From contig JBBRLG010000008.1 of assembly GCA_038231495.1 (NCBI GenBank), forward strand, positions 1-36,347: DNA of 36,347 bases, given 5' to 3'. Position 1 is the stretch's first letter; every line of letters starts with the position of its first letter. The translations under genes were made by a program, and so were the position numbers. Positions 1 to 8,043 of the stretch are shown here, one piece after another. The notes under the pieces were generated by a model. That model was not told the DNA's origin. It was given only the letters and a program-made list of their open reading frames with translations, and did not search any database. This DNA is from JBBRLG01 sp038231495 (GTDB lineage: Bacteria > Planctomycetota > Planctomycetia > Gemmatales > Gemmataceae).

Positions 1-1256
1 AGCGGCGTGCCGGTGAAACCGATGAAGATCGCCCCCTCCAGCCAGCGCTTCATCTGCTTGTTCATGTCGCCGCCCTGGGTGCGGTGGCACTCGTCCACGA
101 ACACGTAGAAGCGGCCCCGCACCGGCGGCGGCTCGCCCTTGAGGTCGGCCGCGTCGAACTTGTGGATCAGCGCGCACAGCAGCCGCGGCGTCGCCGAACC
201 GAGCTTTTCGACGAACTCGGCTCGCGACGTGATCCGCGGCGGGGGCGAATCCGCGCCGATCGCGCCGGCGTTCTTCATCACCCCCTCGATCTGCTTGTCG
301 AGTTCGTCGCGGTCGGTGATGACGAGGATGCGGCCGTCGGGGTCGTTTTCCAGCAGCCACTTGGCCAGCAGCACCATGAGGATGCTCTTGCCGCTGCCCT
401 GCGTGTGCCAGATGACGCCGCCTTCGCGCTGGCGGGTGCGCTCCTGGGCCGCCTTCACGCCGAAATACTGGTGCGGCCGGGGCACCTTCTTCTGGCCGCC
501 GTCGAAGAGGATGAAATTGCGGATCAGATCCAGCAGCCGGGCCTTCGCGCACAACTGCGCTAGCGGCCGGTCGAGCAGCGCCCCGGCGGCCGGGGGCGAA
601 CCGTCCGGGGCTTCGTCCTTCCATTCCACGAAAAACTTCTCCGGCGTTCCGGCGGTGCCGTAGCGAAGGCCCTGCGCGTCGCTGCCGGCCAGCACCAGTT
701 GCACCGTGCTGAAGAAGCCCTTGTTGAAAATCTCCTCCTGGTTGGTGAAGAGTTGCCGCACGCCGTCGGCTACTTCCACGGAGCTGCGTTTGAGTTCGAG
801 GACGACAATGGCGATGCCGTTCAGGTACAGCACGATGTCCGGCCGCCGCTGATAGCCGCCGCGCAGTGTCACCTCCTCGGCGAGTGCGAAATCGTTGTTC
901 CGCGGATGTTCCCAATCCACGAGGTGTACCGTCTCGTGCGCCTGGCGGACCGCGACCTGCACCGGCACGCCGTAGCGCAGCAACTGGTACGTCCGCAGAT
1001 TGGCCTGGTAGAGCGAAATGCCGGTGGCGTCGGCGGCGGTCTCCAGCTTTTGCAGGGCGGCAGAGATGTGGGCAGGCGAGTATCCGCGGGCCGCGAGGTT
1101 CGCCCGCAGCACTGCCGTTTCGATGGGGCGGTTGTTCTCGCGCCGGTTCCAGTCGCCCAGGTAGCGGTAGCCCAGGCCATCGGGCCGGGCCGGGTCGGTG
1201 AAAAGCGCGATGACCCGGTTCTGCGTGCGGCGTTCGGCGCGGGGTTGTTCAGGCAC
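1..1256 (-). CDS. hsdR: Type I restriction enzyme, R (HsdR) subunit, N-terminal part, cut by window edge
   Basis: This is the motor and nuclease subunit of a type I restriction-modification complex, which translocates DNA and cuts unmethylated DNA. The minus-strand frame begins MPEQPRAERRTQNRVIAL (GTG start read as Met). It passes through an HsdR N-terminal nuclease region (VLELKRSSVEVADGVRQL) and reaches helicase motifs: Walker A in HTQGSGKSILMV, VITDRDELDKQ, and a DEAD-box-like VDECHRTQGG. The last visible residues, FIGFTGTPL, are helicase motif III. A stop codon (TAA, 1262-1260) lies just upstream in frame, so GTG at 1256 is the first usable start. It overlaps the hsdS stop by 8 bp, which fits translational coupling. 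The C-terminal helicase and coupling domains lie outside the window. Confidence 0.93.
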   Translation of the reverse strand, partial: MPEQPRAERRTQNRVIALFTDPARPDGLGYRYLGDWNRRENNRPIETAVLRANLAARGYSPAHISAALQKLETAADATGISLYQANLRTYQLLRYGVPVQVAVRQAHETVHLVDWEHPRNNDFALAEEVTLRGGYQRRPDIVLYLNGIAIVVLELKRSSVEVADGVRQLFTNQEEIFNKGFFSTVQLVLAGSDAQGLRYGTAGTPEKFFVEWKDEAPDGSPPAAGALLDRPLAQLCAKARLLDLIRNFILFDGGQKKVPRPHQYFGVKAAQERTRQREGGVIWHTQGSGKSILMVLLAKWLLENDPDGRILVITDRDELDKQIEGVMKNAGAIGADSPPPRITSRAEFVEKLGSATPRLLCALIHKFDAADLKGEPPPVRGRFYVFVDECHRTQGGDMNKQMKRWLEGAIFIGFTGTP

Positions 1257-2484
1257 GGGTACACCCTGGTAACACAAGCCGGGTCTTGCCGGTGAGCAGT
1301 TCCTGCATCATGCCCGCTTTTATCTGCCGCGCCTTGGCTAGCTTCGCCTCCAGCGCGCCGATCTCCGCGTCCATGTCCGACAGGATCGCGGCAATGGTGG
1401 ATTGCTCCGCTGGTGACGGCAGCAGTATGGCTATCTTTCTGAATGACGCGCCATCGACGCTTGGAAAGGTCGAGCCAGTAGCTGCTGCAAGAATCGCAGA
1501 AATCCCCGAGACAACTTGGTAACTGACAAATTCCGTTTTGTTGTCACCGTTCGCCCGGATGGCAGCGACACCTCGACCAATTGCATAGGTATCGTCAGCG
1601 TAATTTGTGCGGCCGGTCGAACTTCCCCGGACACAGATCAAGAGATCGCCTGGCCTGCAAAATCTTGCCGGCTCAGTTGTCCACTGAATCTTTATTGGAT
1701 AACGATCGGTAAATTCAGTGGGACCATTGATGAGAGGGCTGCCAATTCCTTTTTGGTTATAAGAAGAGCCGGGCGGTGATTGTCCCATAATGACTTCACC
1801 GCATTCTCCCAACCGCTTCACCTCCCACTCACCGGTGAAGCCGGGGAGGCGCCTCTGGCCGGTGAGCAATTCCTGCATAGCGCCGTGTTTGATTTGCCGC
1901 TTTTTGGCGACGAGTTGCGCCAGTGCTTCGATGAGGGCATCCGCATCGCTCAACGCAGCCGCAATCGATTCCTGTTCTGTCTTCGTCGGCGGCAGCGGGA
2001 TCGGATACGTCTTGAGCTTCTGGCCGTTAATGTTCGCTTGCCCGACCGCAACGCTTAAAACCTTGGCCCCGTGCTTGCGAGTAAACTCGGTATTAAGAAT
2101 GTAGTTGAGGAATCGTGGGTCAAGAAGCTCAGGCACTAGATTGATGCGGATCAGATACCCCGCAAATATCGTAGGACGTTCGCCCTCATAGATCGAGGTC
2201 TTCCCGACCAGGTCGATGGTGTTCGTTCGGTTGAACAGTACATCTAGGGGTCGAAGCCTGTACTTGCGGATCTCGGCGATATCGTCGGTGTAAACGAGAT
2301 CGCTCCAGTCGATTTTGCCGCCTTGTAAATTCCCCATCCGAAGAACAGGAACCGCGCCCTTCACGTCGGACTTTGCAGCCGATCCGTACTCCACAGAACG
2401 GACCAACTTGCCCAGTGGCCTTACGTCCCAATCCGTTGGGATCACGCCGACCTCGGTCTGCTTGTAGCCGGGCTTCACTTCCAT
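1249..2484 (-). CDS. hsdS: Type I restriction-modification specificity subunit HsdS
   Basis: HsdS selects the bipartite DNA target for the M and R subunits. The 411-residue protein has the usual two-fold layout. Target recognition domain 1 starts at GYKQTEVGVIPTDWDVRPLG and is followed by a helical spacer (EQESIAAALSDADALIEAL, then MQELLTGQRRLPGF). Domain 2 starts at GEWEVKRLGECGEVIMGQSP and ends with a second spacer (EQSTIAAILSDMDAEIGAL, MQELLTGKTRL). The ATG at 2484 is chosen because the first domain starts there and because it overlaps the hsdM stop by 10 bp. A longer open frame upstream only reads across hsdM in another frame. The gene looks intact, with a normal family length. Confidence 0.93.
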   Translation of the reverse strand: MEVKPGYKQTEVGVIPTDWDVRPLGKLVRSVEYGSAAKSDVKGAVPVLRMGNLQGGKIDWSDLVYTDDIAEIRKYRLRPLDVLFNRTNTIDLVGKTSIYEGERPTIFAGYLIRINLVPELLDPRFLNYILNTEFTRKHGAKVLSVAVGQANINGQKLKTYPIPLPPTKTEQESIAAALSDADALIEALAQLVAKKRQIKHGAMQELLTGQRRLPGFTGEWEVKRLGECGEVIMGQSPPGSSYNQKGIGSPLINGPTEFTDRYPIKIQWTTEPARFCRPGDLLICVRGSSTGRTNYADDTYAIGRGVAAIRANGDNKTEFVSYQVVSGISAILAAATGSTFPSVDGASFRKIAILLPSPAEQSTIAAILSDMDAEIGALEAKLAKARQIKAGMMQELLTGKTRLVLPGCTRA

Positions 2485-4947
2485 GAGAAACCCATCCTCT
2501 CCAGGTGGCCGTTCACCTTCGCTTCCAGGTCGGCGACGCGATTGGTGAGCATCGGCAGCGGGATGTCGTAGCGGTCGGCCAGTTCCTTCACGCGCGCCGT
2601 CAGCGTCTGGCTGACGCGGTCCAGTTCGCCGTGGACCGCTGCGGCAATCGCCGTCAACCATTTGTCCTCAACCACCAGCGTCTTGACTTCAGCCTCCGTG
2701 AGCCTGGGATACTGGGCGTCGATCTTGGCATCGAGATCCTCCTGGGCGTCCTTGCGCCGGGTCTTGGCGTCCGACTGCTTCTCAAGCAGGCCCGCATACG
2801 CTTGGAGCGCCTTCCGTTCGTCGGCGAATGCCGAATCCTTGCCGATCTCCTTGAGGCGATCCTTCACGGCCTTCGCGTTGATCTTCTGCTTCTCCCCCTC
2901 GCCTTCGATGACCTCGGCCAGCAGCCCCTCCTCGCCGCTGTTCTCCTCGCGCATTTCGTCGAGTTGTTGCTCGAGCGCGGCCAGTTCGGCGTCGAGTGCT
3001 TCGATGGCCTGCCGCTCTTTCAGGAAGTACCGGGCCACGAGGAACGCGGCGGGCACGAGGTCCGACTTGAAGCGCCCGCCTGCCCTTCAGGTAATCGTGC
3101 TCCTCGGGCCAGACGAGCTTGTTGTCCTTGTTCTTGACCTTCAGGACCTCGCGCGGCTGGACCCCCTGCACCCAGCCGTCGGCCGCGATCTGGTAGCAGT
3201 CGTCTTGCATCGTCGCGGCCCAGTAGTTCATCAGGTGCTGGTAGATGTCGTAGGCGTCGATGAGCGGCCGGCCGTCGAAGTGCCGGAGCAACCCCTCCGA
3301 ATGCTCGGCGATGACTTGCTTGGGATGGCAGCCGGGCTTGAGGTTTTTGAGCGACTTCACGCCGGCCGCACGCCAGGCGTCGAAGTGCGTATTACTGCCG
3401 GCGACGAACGCCTTGAATTCGGGGTGTTCGTAAATCGTGGTCTTGATGGCCGCCTTGTCCACGGCGAGGGCGACGTACCCGGCCCGGCTTTTTTTGAAGA
3501 GTGCTCTCTGCAGATTCGGGCAGACGGTCCAGTAGCGGGCGAGGGCCTCCACGTCGCGGAGCGGGATGCCGCCGCGGAGATGGCCGTCGATGTCCTGGAC
3601 GTCTTCGGCTTCGGTGCCGTCGATGTAGCGCGGCAGGTTGAGGTTGAAGTCGTGCTTCTTGATTTCGTCGAAATCGACGAGGCGGGCGTAGCCCGGCGTG
3701 TCGAGCTGTTTGACGAACGTATCGACGATCTTGTGGATGTCCTGCTCGCGGAGGCGGTTCTTGTTGCCGTCCTTGATGAAGTGCTTGGAGGCGTCGATCA
3801 GGAAGACGCCCTTGCGCGTGGGGGCGTTTTCCTTGTCGAGCACCAGGATGCAGGCGGGAATGCCGGTGCCGTAGAACAGGTTCGCGGGCAGGCCGATGAT
3901 GCCTTTGAGGTAGCCGGAGCGGACAAGTTGCGCCCGGATGACTGCCTCGGCGTTGCCGCGGAACAGCACGCCGTGCGGCAGGATGCAAGCCGCTTTGCCC
4001 TTGCCCTTCATGGAGCGCAGGATGTGCAGCAGGTAAGCATAGTCGCCCTGCTTGGCGGGCGGCTCGCCCCAGGCGAATCGTTGGAATTTGTCGTCCCGCG
4101 GCAGGAGGCCGGTGCCCCACGTTTTATCGGAGAAGGGGGGATTGGCGACGACGTAGTCGTAGGTGCGCAGCTGTTCGCCGTCCTTGAATTTGGGCGCGGC
4201 GAGGGTGTTGCCGGAGAGGATGCTCGCGGTCGGGAAGTCGTGCAGGATCATGTTCATGCGGGCAAGGCCGGCGGTGGTCACGTCCTTTTCCTGCCCTTCG
4301 AGCGTGATGTGCTTGCCCGCCTGGGCGGCGACCTTGAGGAGCAGCGAGCCGGACCCGCAGGTGGGATCGTAGGCGGTGGTGGACGCCTTGGCGTTGTGCG
4401 GCGCGATGCCAATCACCTGGGCGATGATCCGGCTGACTTCGGACGGGGTGTAGAACTGGCCCTTGCTCTTGCCGCTCTCGGTGGCGAAGTGCCGCATCAG
4501 GTACTCGTAGGCGTCGCCGAGGATGTCGTCGTGCTCGGCCCGGTTCTTCGAGAAGTCGAGATCCGGCTTCTGGAAGATGCCGACGAGGTTCGTGAGGCGA
4601 TCCACCAGCGCCTGGCCTTCGCCGAGCTTGTTGGGGTCGTTGAAGTCGGGGAAGTCGCTGCGGGCGAGGCGGGCGTTGGCGTCGATGAGCGGCTGGATGA
4701 TCTGGGTGTTGATCTTGTCGCCGATGTCGCTCGTGCCCTTGAGCGCGATCATGTCCTTGAAGCTCGCCCCCTTCGGAATGGTAACGGGCGGGGCGAAGTC
4801 GGTGGAGTCGGCGTACTTGTCCGAAATGTACTTGATGAACAGCATGAACAGGACGTAGTCCTTGTACTGGCTCGCGTCCATGCCGCCACGCAGCTCGTCG
4901 CACGATGCCCAAAGCGAGGAGTAAAGGTCGGATTTCTTGAGCGCCAT
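2475..4947 (-). CDS. hsdM: Type I restriction-modification methyltransferase HsdM, frameshifted in this sequence
   Basis: HsdM is the N6-adenine methyltransferase of the type I complex. From ATG at 4947 (MALKKSDLYSSLWASCDELR) the protein shows the HsdM N-terminal helical domain, the SAM-binding motif DPTCGSGSLLLKV and the catalytic NPPFSDKTW. It then leaves frame after EEHDYLKG near 3085. The next frame continues the same protein (RFKSDLVPAAFLVARYFLKERQ, then a coiled-coil C-terminus ending MGFSWK). Removing one C from the CCC run at 3083-3085 restores a single 823-residue reading frame through KAGGRFKSDLVP. Either the gene is inactivated or the assembly has one extra base. The 3' end overlaps hsdS by 10 bp. 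A longer start at 5103 is possible, but the added residues do not look like HsdM. Confidence 0.9.
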
Positions 4948-5202
4948 GCGTCCGGCTGCCGATTCTTTGATCTCAACGGAGGGTTCAGAGTCCCCCTTGG
5001 CGACGAGGACCGCGTGGCGCATCGCCTCAGCGACTACGACCCCGGTCGATGCTCTGCTCGTGGGAATAGGTACAGGGAACGAGAATAGCACTGCCTTGTT
5101 CAACCTGCAAGGGTCGTCGTGTCATTTAGCGTAGTCCCAGCGCACAACCGCGGCGTCGTTGGGGCGGCCGTCCGGCATTCTACTGGCCGCGGGGCAATGT
5201 GG

Positions 5203-5257
5203 CACAAGCCCGACGCGCACGCGAGGGACGGTCCCTCGCGTGCGCGTCGGGCTTGTG
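5203..5257. repeat. Near-perfect 55-bp palindrome (27-bp arms, 1-nt centre)
   Basis: The left arm (5203-5229, starting CACAAGCCCGACGCGCACGC) and the right arm (5231-5257) are exact reverse complements around a single G at 5230. The palindrome begins directly after the TGA stop (5258-5260) of the leftmost minus-strand gene of the phage-like element, so it could act as a strong transcription terminator, although no T-run follows. GC-rich palindromes of this sort recur as dispersed elements in planctomycete genomes, so it may equally be a REP-like repeat. It is the only notable feature between hsdM (start at 4947) and 5258, and it marks a plausible left boundary of the element. The rest of that gap shows no gene. 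Confidence 0.75.
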
Positions 5258-5410
5258 TCAATCCAATCCGCGGGGAGTATCCCTTGTACGCAAAAACTGT
5301 CGCAGGCGTTGACGGCGGGGAAGCTGGTCATGCCAAATGATACTCGGCCGCCGAACCAGCGGTGCGGCCACGACTTCCAGCTTCTTCAAGCGACGGTCCA
5401 GTTGCTTCAC
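5258..5410 (-). CDS. Small hypothetical protein of the phage-like element (50 aa)
   Basis: This is a short basic protein starting VKQLDRRLKKLEVVAAP. The GTG start at 5410 is supported by GGAG seven bases upstream. Its opening (K-L-x-RR-x-K-x-LE pattern) resembles that of the gene starting at 6017 (LKLTRRVKRLEQ), which suggests two related small coiled-coil proteins. No domain is recognised and the function is unknown. The stop codon abuts the 55-bp palindrome. The frame can be read further upstream through the MITE-like insertion, but that part has no coding look. Confidence 0.45.
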   Translation of the reverse strand: MKQLDRRLKKLEVVAAPLVRRPSIIWHDQLPRRQRLRQFLRTRDTPRGLD

Positions 5411-5510
5411 GTCGGGTCTCCGGTGGGCCACCAGGCCGCGAACGCTGCCGGAAAGGGTTTTCGATAGAGCTTTGCGCCTCTGCCGGAAGACGGTGGTGGA
5501 GTGGCGAACG

Positions 5511-5710
5511 GGCATGGTTCCAACGCGGGTGGCAAAGGAAGTAGCCTGGGTTGCAGGACGTGGCGCGGCGGCGCCTCCGGGGAGGAATGATTTAAGTCTT
5601 TGCCCGGCCAGAAGTTCCACCTTGGGAAATTCGTTCGGAGGGGTGTGTGGGTGGGTGAATGAAACGAATTCCACTGGTTGCCGCGCGCGGGCCGCTTTGG
5701 AACCAGGTCC
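5511..5710. mobile_element. MITE-like element, older copy, inverted relative to the copy at 25691
   Basis: This approximately 200-bp block matches the reverse complement of 25691-25885 along its whole length. Shared strings include GTGGAATTCGTTTCATTCAC, CGAACGAATTTCCCAAGGTG and GACTT near the middle. About four bases in five agree by eye. The ends are diverged inverted repeats (GGCATGGTTCCAAC on the left, TTTGGAACCAGGTCC on the right), matching the cleaner GCATGGTTCAAA ends of the other copy. No target duplication remains visible, which fits an older insertion. It carries no transposase and would have to be moved in trans. It interrupts the tail of the gene starting at 6017, which now reads into it. 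Confidence 0.72.
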
Positions 5711-6017
5711 GCCAACCGTGGAGGATTGCAAGGTCTTTGGCGGACTCGCCTAGCTGCCAAAATGACATTTTTGTGCAAAGCCGGCCGCTGTGCAGGTGGA
5801 TAAACCACGTGGCCAGCGGGCCGGTGTACTCCGTCGCGGCCTGCAGGATGGCGGTCAGCACGCGGTCCTGGTCGTCGCCCAGAAGCGGTTGGGCCTCGAT
5901 GCATAGCCCCACCCACTGCTTGTAGACCTTGTGCCAGCGCTTTTGCCGCTGCCAATCCACCACCGGCGGGGGCGGCAAGGTTTGTTCCAGGCGCTTCACC
6001 CGGCGTGTCAATTTCAA
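5592..6017 (-). CDS. Hypothetical phage-like protein, C-terminus formed by a MITE-like insertion
   Basis: This frame begins LKLTRRVKRLEQTLPPPPVV from a TTG codon at 6017, preceded by GGGAGGT six bases upstream, which decides the start. It continues as a charged, tryptophan-rich protein (VDWQRQKRWHKVYKQWVGL and LLGDDQDRVLTAILQAATEY). Native sequence appears to end around 5710, after LAILHGWR. The remaining roughly 39 codons are read from the MITE-like element and give GIRFIHPPTHPSERISQ. The protein therefore has an altered C-terminus. No conserved domain is recognised. It lies 35 bp downstream of the gene ending at 6053 and is probably co-transcribed with it. Confidence 0.5.
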   Translation of the reverse strand: MKLTRRVKRLEQTLPPPPVVDWQRQKRWHKVYKQWVGLCIEAQPLLGDDQDRVLTAILQAATEYTGPLATWFIHLHSGRLCTKMSFWQLGESAKDLAILHGWRTWFQSGPRAATSGIRFIHPPTHPSERISQGGTSGRAKT

Positions 6018-6052
6018 GGTTGTACCTCCCGTGGCCGAGGCCGGCGGCGCGC

Positions 6053-6646
6053 TCAGCCCCACCACGCAACCCGTTGGTCAATGATGGCGCGCATCATCTG
6101 CACCGACGCCTCGACGGTGGGCAGCTTGCCGTCCCCTGGAACGATTCGCCCGAAAATCTCCGCCGTCTCTTCTGGAGTACAAATGATCGCGCGGGCGGCC
6201 CGTTCGGCCAGTTGGATGGTGCTGTAGCAAGGCAAGTCACGCAGCAATGTTTCCGAGTCGATGTGCAGGTCGCCCCACAGCAACCGCCAGGCGTCGGTCT
6301 CGACGCACAGTCGGTAAGCCAGGAGCTGGATCATGTCGCACAGGCGGTCCGGCCGCGCCCGGTCGTTCGCATCGACGGCGACCTCCTCCCATTCCGAGGC
6401 CAAGCCCTGAGCGTGCCAGAAGAGTACCGCCAGGTCGAGCTGGTTGATCGCGTGGAAGAGGGATAGGAAAAGCAGCCCTTCACCCAGGCCGTGGTAGTCG
6501 GGCAGCCCGACGTGGATACGCGGTGCCGACCGGGACAGACGGTCCGCCTCCGCCCGGTCGCCCCGATCCACGGCGGCGATGATGAGCGGCATCCGCTCCA
6601 AAGGAGTGAGCCGGTCGTACAACTTTGCCAGCGTGTTGATGTTCAT
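6053..6646 (-). CDS. Hypothetical protein of the phage-like element, paralogue of the next gene
   Basis: This is a 197-residue protein of unknown function, starting MNINTLAKLYDRLTPLERMP. It is clearly related to the upstream neighbour (6668-7264). Both share the pattern N-x-LA-x-L-x-DRL-x-P-x-ER-x-PLIIAA, then APRI, LPDY, FH, LDLA and FW at matching spacing, and both end near AAWW or VAWWG. The body looks mainly helical, with no signal peptide, no membrane segment and no recognisable catalytic motif. ATG at 6646 follows a GGAG-rich leader. The pair probably arose by tandem duplication within the element and has diverged strongly. Confidence 0.72.
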   Translation of the reverse strand: MNINTLAKLYDRLTPLERMPLIIAAVDRGDRAEADRLSRSAPRIHVGLPDYHGLGEGLLFLSLFHAINQLDLAVLFWHAQGLASEWEEVAVDANDRARPDRLCDMIQLLAYRLCVETDAWRLLWGDLHIDSETLLRDLPCYSTIQLAERAARAIICTPEETAEIFGRIVPGDGKLPTVEASVQMMRAIIDQRVAWWG

Positions 6647-6667
6647 CCCTACCGCTCCCCCTTACCT

Positions 6668-7264
6668 TCATGCGCTTTGCCCGTCCCACCAAGCCGCCCG
6701 TTTGCGGTACAACGTGTTCAGCGCACCGACCTGGCTCTCGACCGTGGGCGGCAGCGCCGTTTCCCGGCCGGAAAGCCGCAGGAAGACGGTGGCTGCTTCG
6801 CGGTCATACGCCAGGTCGTCGGCACGCTCGTGCGTCTGCCGGATGATCTCGTAACCGGGCATGCAGTCCACGAGCGCTTCGGGTTCCACCTGTAAATCGG
6901 CACAGAACTGCACCCACGCGGCGACGTGGGTCGTGAACTCGTAAGCGTGGTACCGCGCCCGGCCCTGCGATCGGGCCTCCCGGTCTTTGAGTTGCTCGGC
7001 CCGGGCGCTCCAGCCCCACAGGCCCCAGGCTTGCCAGAACCTCGCGGCCAGGTCGAGCAGTCCGGTGACGTGAAACGTGGCCACCTCCTGGAGCGCCGCG
7101 CCGAGCGGGAAGTAGTCGGGCAAACTCAGGCCGATGCGCGGTGCCGCCTTCATGAGGCGCTGCCGCTCGGCCGCGTCGTCGCGAAGGCCGGCGGCGATAA
7201 TCAGGGGCAACCGCTCTCCCGGCTTGAGGCGGTCGAACAGTCTGGCCAGGGAGTTGGTGTTCAC
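6668..7264 (-). CDS. Hypothetical protein of the phage-like element, paralogue of the previous gene
   Basis: This is a 198-residue protein beginning VNTNSLARLFDRLKPGERLP (GTG start at 7264). The start is chosen because it overlaps the stop codon of the upstream gene by 4 bp (GTGA), has a GGAGG leader, and aligns with the start of the paralogue at 6646. The upstream in-frame extension to 7678 is a shadow of other genes. Conserved blocks shared with the paralogue are PLIIAA, APRI, LPDY and LDLA-x-x-FW. It ends RAAWWDGQSA. Function is unknown. Its place in a coupled four-gene run next to a small HTH protein suggests a role in phage or element biology. Confidence 0.72.
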   Translation of the reverse strand: MNTNSLARLFDRLKPGERLPLIIAAGLRDDAAERQRLMKAAPRIGLSLPDYFPLGAALQEVATFHVTGLLDLAARFWQAWGLWGWSARAEQLKDREARSQGRARYHAYEFTTHVAAWVQFCADLQVEPEALVDCMPGYEIIRQTHERADDLAYDREAATVFLRLSGRETALPPTVESQVGALNTLYRKRAAWWDGQSA

Positions 7265-7557
7265 GATGTACTGCCCTCCGGTCGTTGCTTCAGGACCGTT
7301 TCCAACATCTCCACGCGGGAGGCTAGGTTGTTTGCCTCGATGGCCTTCAAGGCGACGGCGGCCAGGCGGCTCACCGCCCGCGCCTTCGCCGCCGTGCCGG
7401 TGAACGGGTCGGCACGCACCGCGGCGGTCATTTCTTCGAGCAAGCCCAATACGTCGCGGGGCGTGCGCAACTTCGCCGGCGTGTCGGCCCGGAGGACCAC
7501 TTCCCCGCGGCAGACGACGGCCGTCTGCAGGCTTCCCAGGCGGTTGCTCAGTCTCAT
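7261..7557 (-). CDS. Small hypothetical phage-like protein (98 aa)
   Basis: This is a 98-residue protein, MRLSNRLGSLQTAVVCRGEV to VLKQRPEGSTS, with a helical middle (LGLLEEMTAAVRADPFTG) and a C-terminal predicted coiled segment (ASRVEMLETVLKQ). ATG at 7557 has a GGGAGGGA leader and overlaps the stop of the upstream gene by 4 bp (ATGA). Its own stop overlaps the next GTG by 4 bp. This tight chaining argues that it is a real gene in one operon with its neighbours. No domain is recognised. Confidence 0.65.
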   Translation of the reverse strand: MRLSNRLGSLQTAVVCRGEVVLRADTPAKLRTPRDVLGLLEEMTAAVRADPFTGTAAKARAVSRLAAVALKAIEANNLASRVEMLETVLKQRPEGSTS

Positions 7558-7946
7558 CGCGTCCCTCCCTTATCGACGCCCGCCGCCACCTCCTCCTCCA
7601 GCGCGGCAAGCCGTTCCTCGAGGTCGGCCACCTCGCGCAGCTTGACGCCGATCTCCAGGACCGACCGGGCGGCCCCAAGACGCACCGGCGGCGGTGACGT
7701 GCCCTTCAGCAACTCCAACAGCGTCTTGACCGCCTCGGTCGCCGCCGCCGTCAACGTCGCCGCCGTCCGCCGCACCATGTCCCCCTGCAGCTTCTGCACC
7801 TGGCGGCGGAATGCCGGGTCCTCCAGCCGCCGGCAGACCGTCCGGGCGGTCAGCTCGGACTGGCGGGCGGCCTGCTCCACCGTGGCCCCGCAGGCGAGGG
7901 CCAACAGCAGCTTCGTTTCGTTCTTCTTCCGCGCGTTGTCGGCCAT
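7554..7946 (-). CDS. Helix-turn-helix protein resembling phage small-terminase or phBC6A51-type proteins
   Basis: This is a 130-residue protein starting MADNARKKNETKLLLALACG. Residues about 15-50 form a probable helix-turn-helix (GATVEQAARQSELTARTVCRR, then LEDPAFRRQVQ), the layout seen in phage small-terminase-like proteins that bind DNA. The C-terminal half is a long helix with heptad spacing (REVADLEERLAALEEEVA), likely used for oligomerisation. ATG at 7946 has a GAGGAGGA leader at good spacing. It is the first gene of a chain coupled by 4-bp overlaps. No large terminase is visible nearby, so a packaging role is not demonstrated and a regulatory role is equally possible. Confidence 0.66.
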   Translation of the reverse strand: MADNARKKNETKLLLALACGATVEQAARQSELTARTVCRRLEDPAFRRQVQKLQGDMVRRTAATLTAAATEAVKTLLELLKGTSPPPVRLGAARSVLEIGVKLREVADLEERLAALEEEVAAGVDKGGTR

Positions 7947-8043
7947 GTGGGCGTCCTCCTCTGCTGACCCCCGGCAGTGCGTTCCGACGGCACCGTGGCG
8001 GGGTTGTTCCGGACTTCGTCACGTTTTGAGGGCGTTTCTGGCG

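Noticed and set aside
2662..5088. Long plus-strand open frame of 808 codons across hsdM
   Set aside because: It is the antisense of hsdM in GC-rich DNA, and its translation is low-complexity with no domain. The minus-strand protein has clear methyltransferase motifs.
5122..5331. Short frames on both strands through the 55-bp palindrome
   Set aside because: They arise from the symmetric repeat, which is open in several frames.
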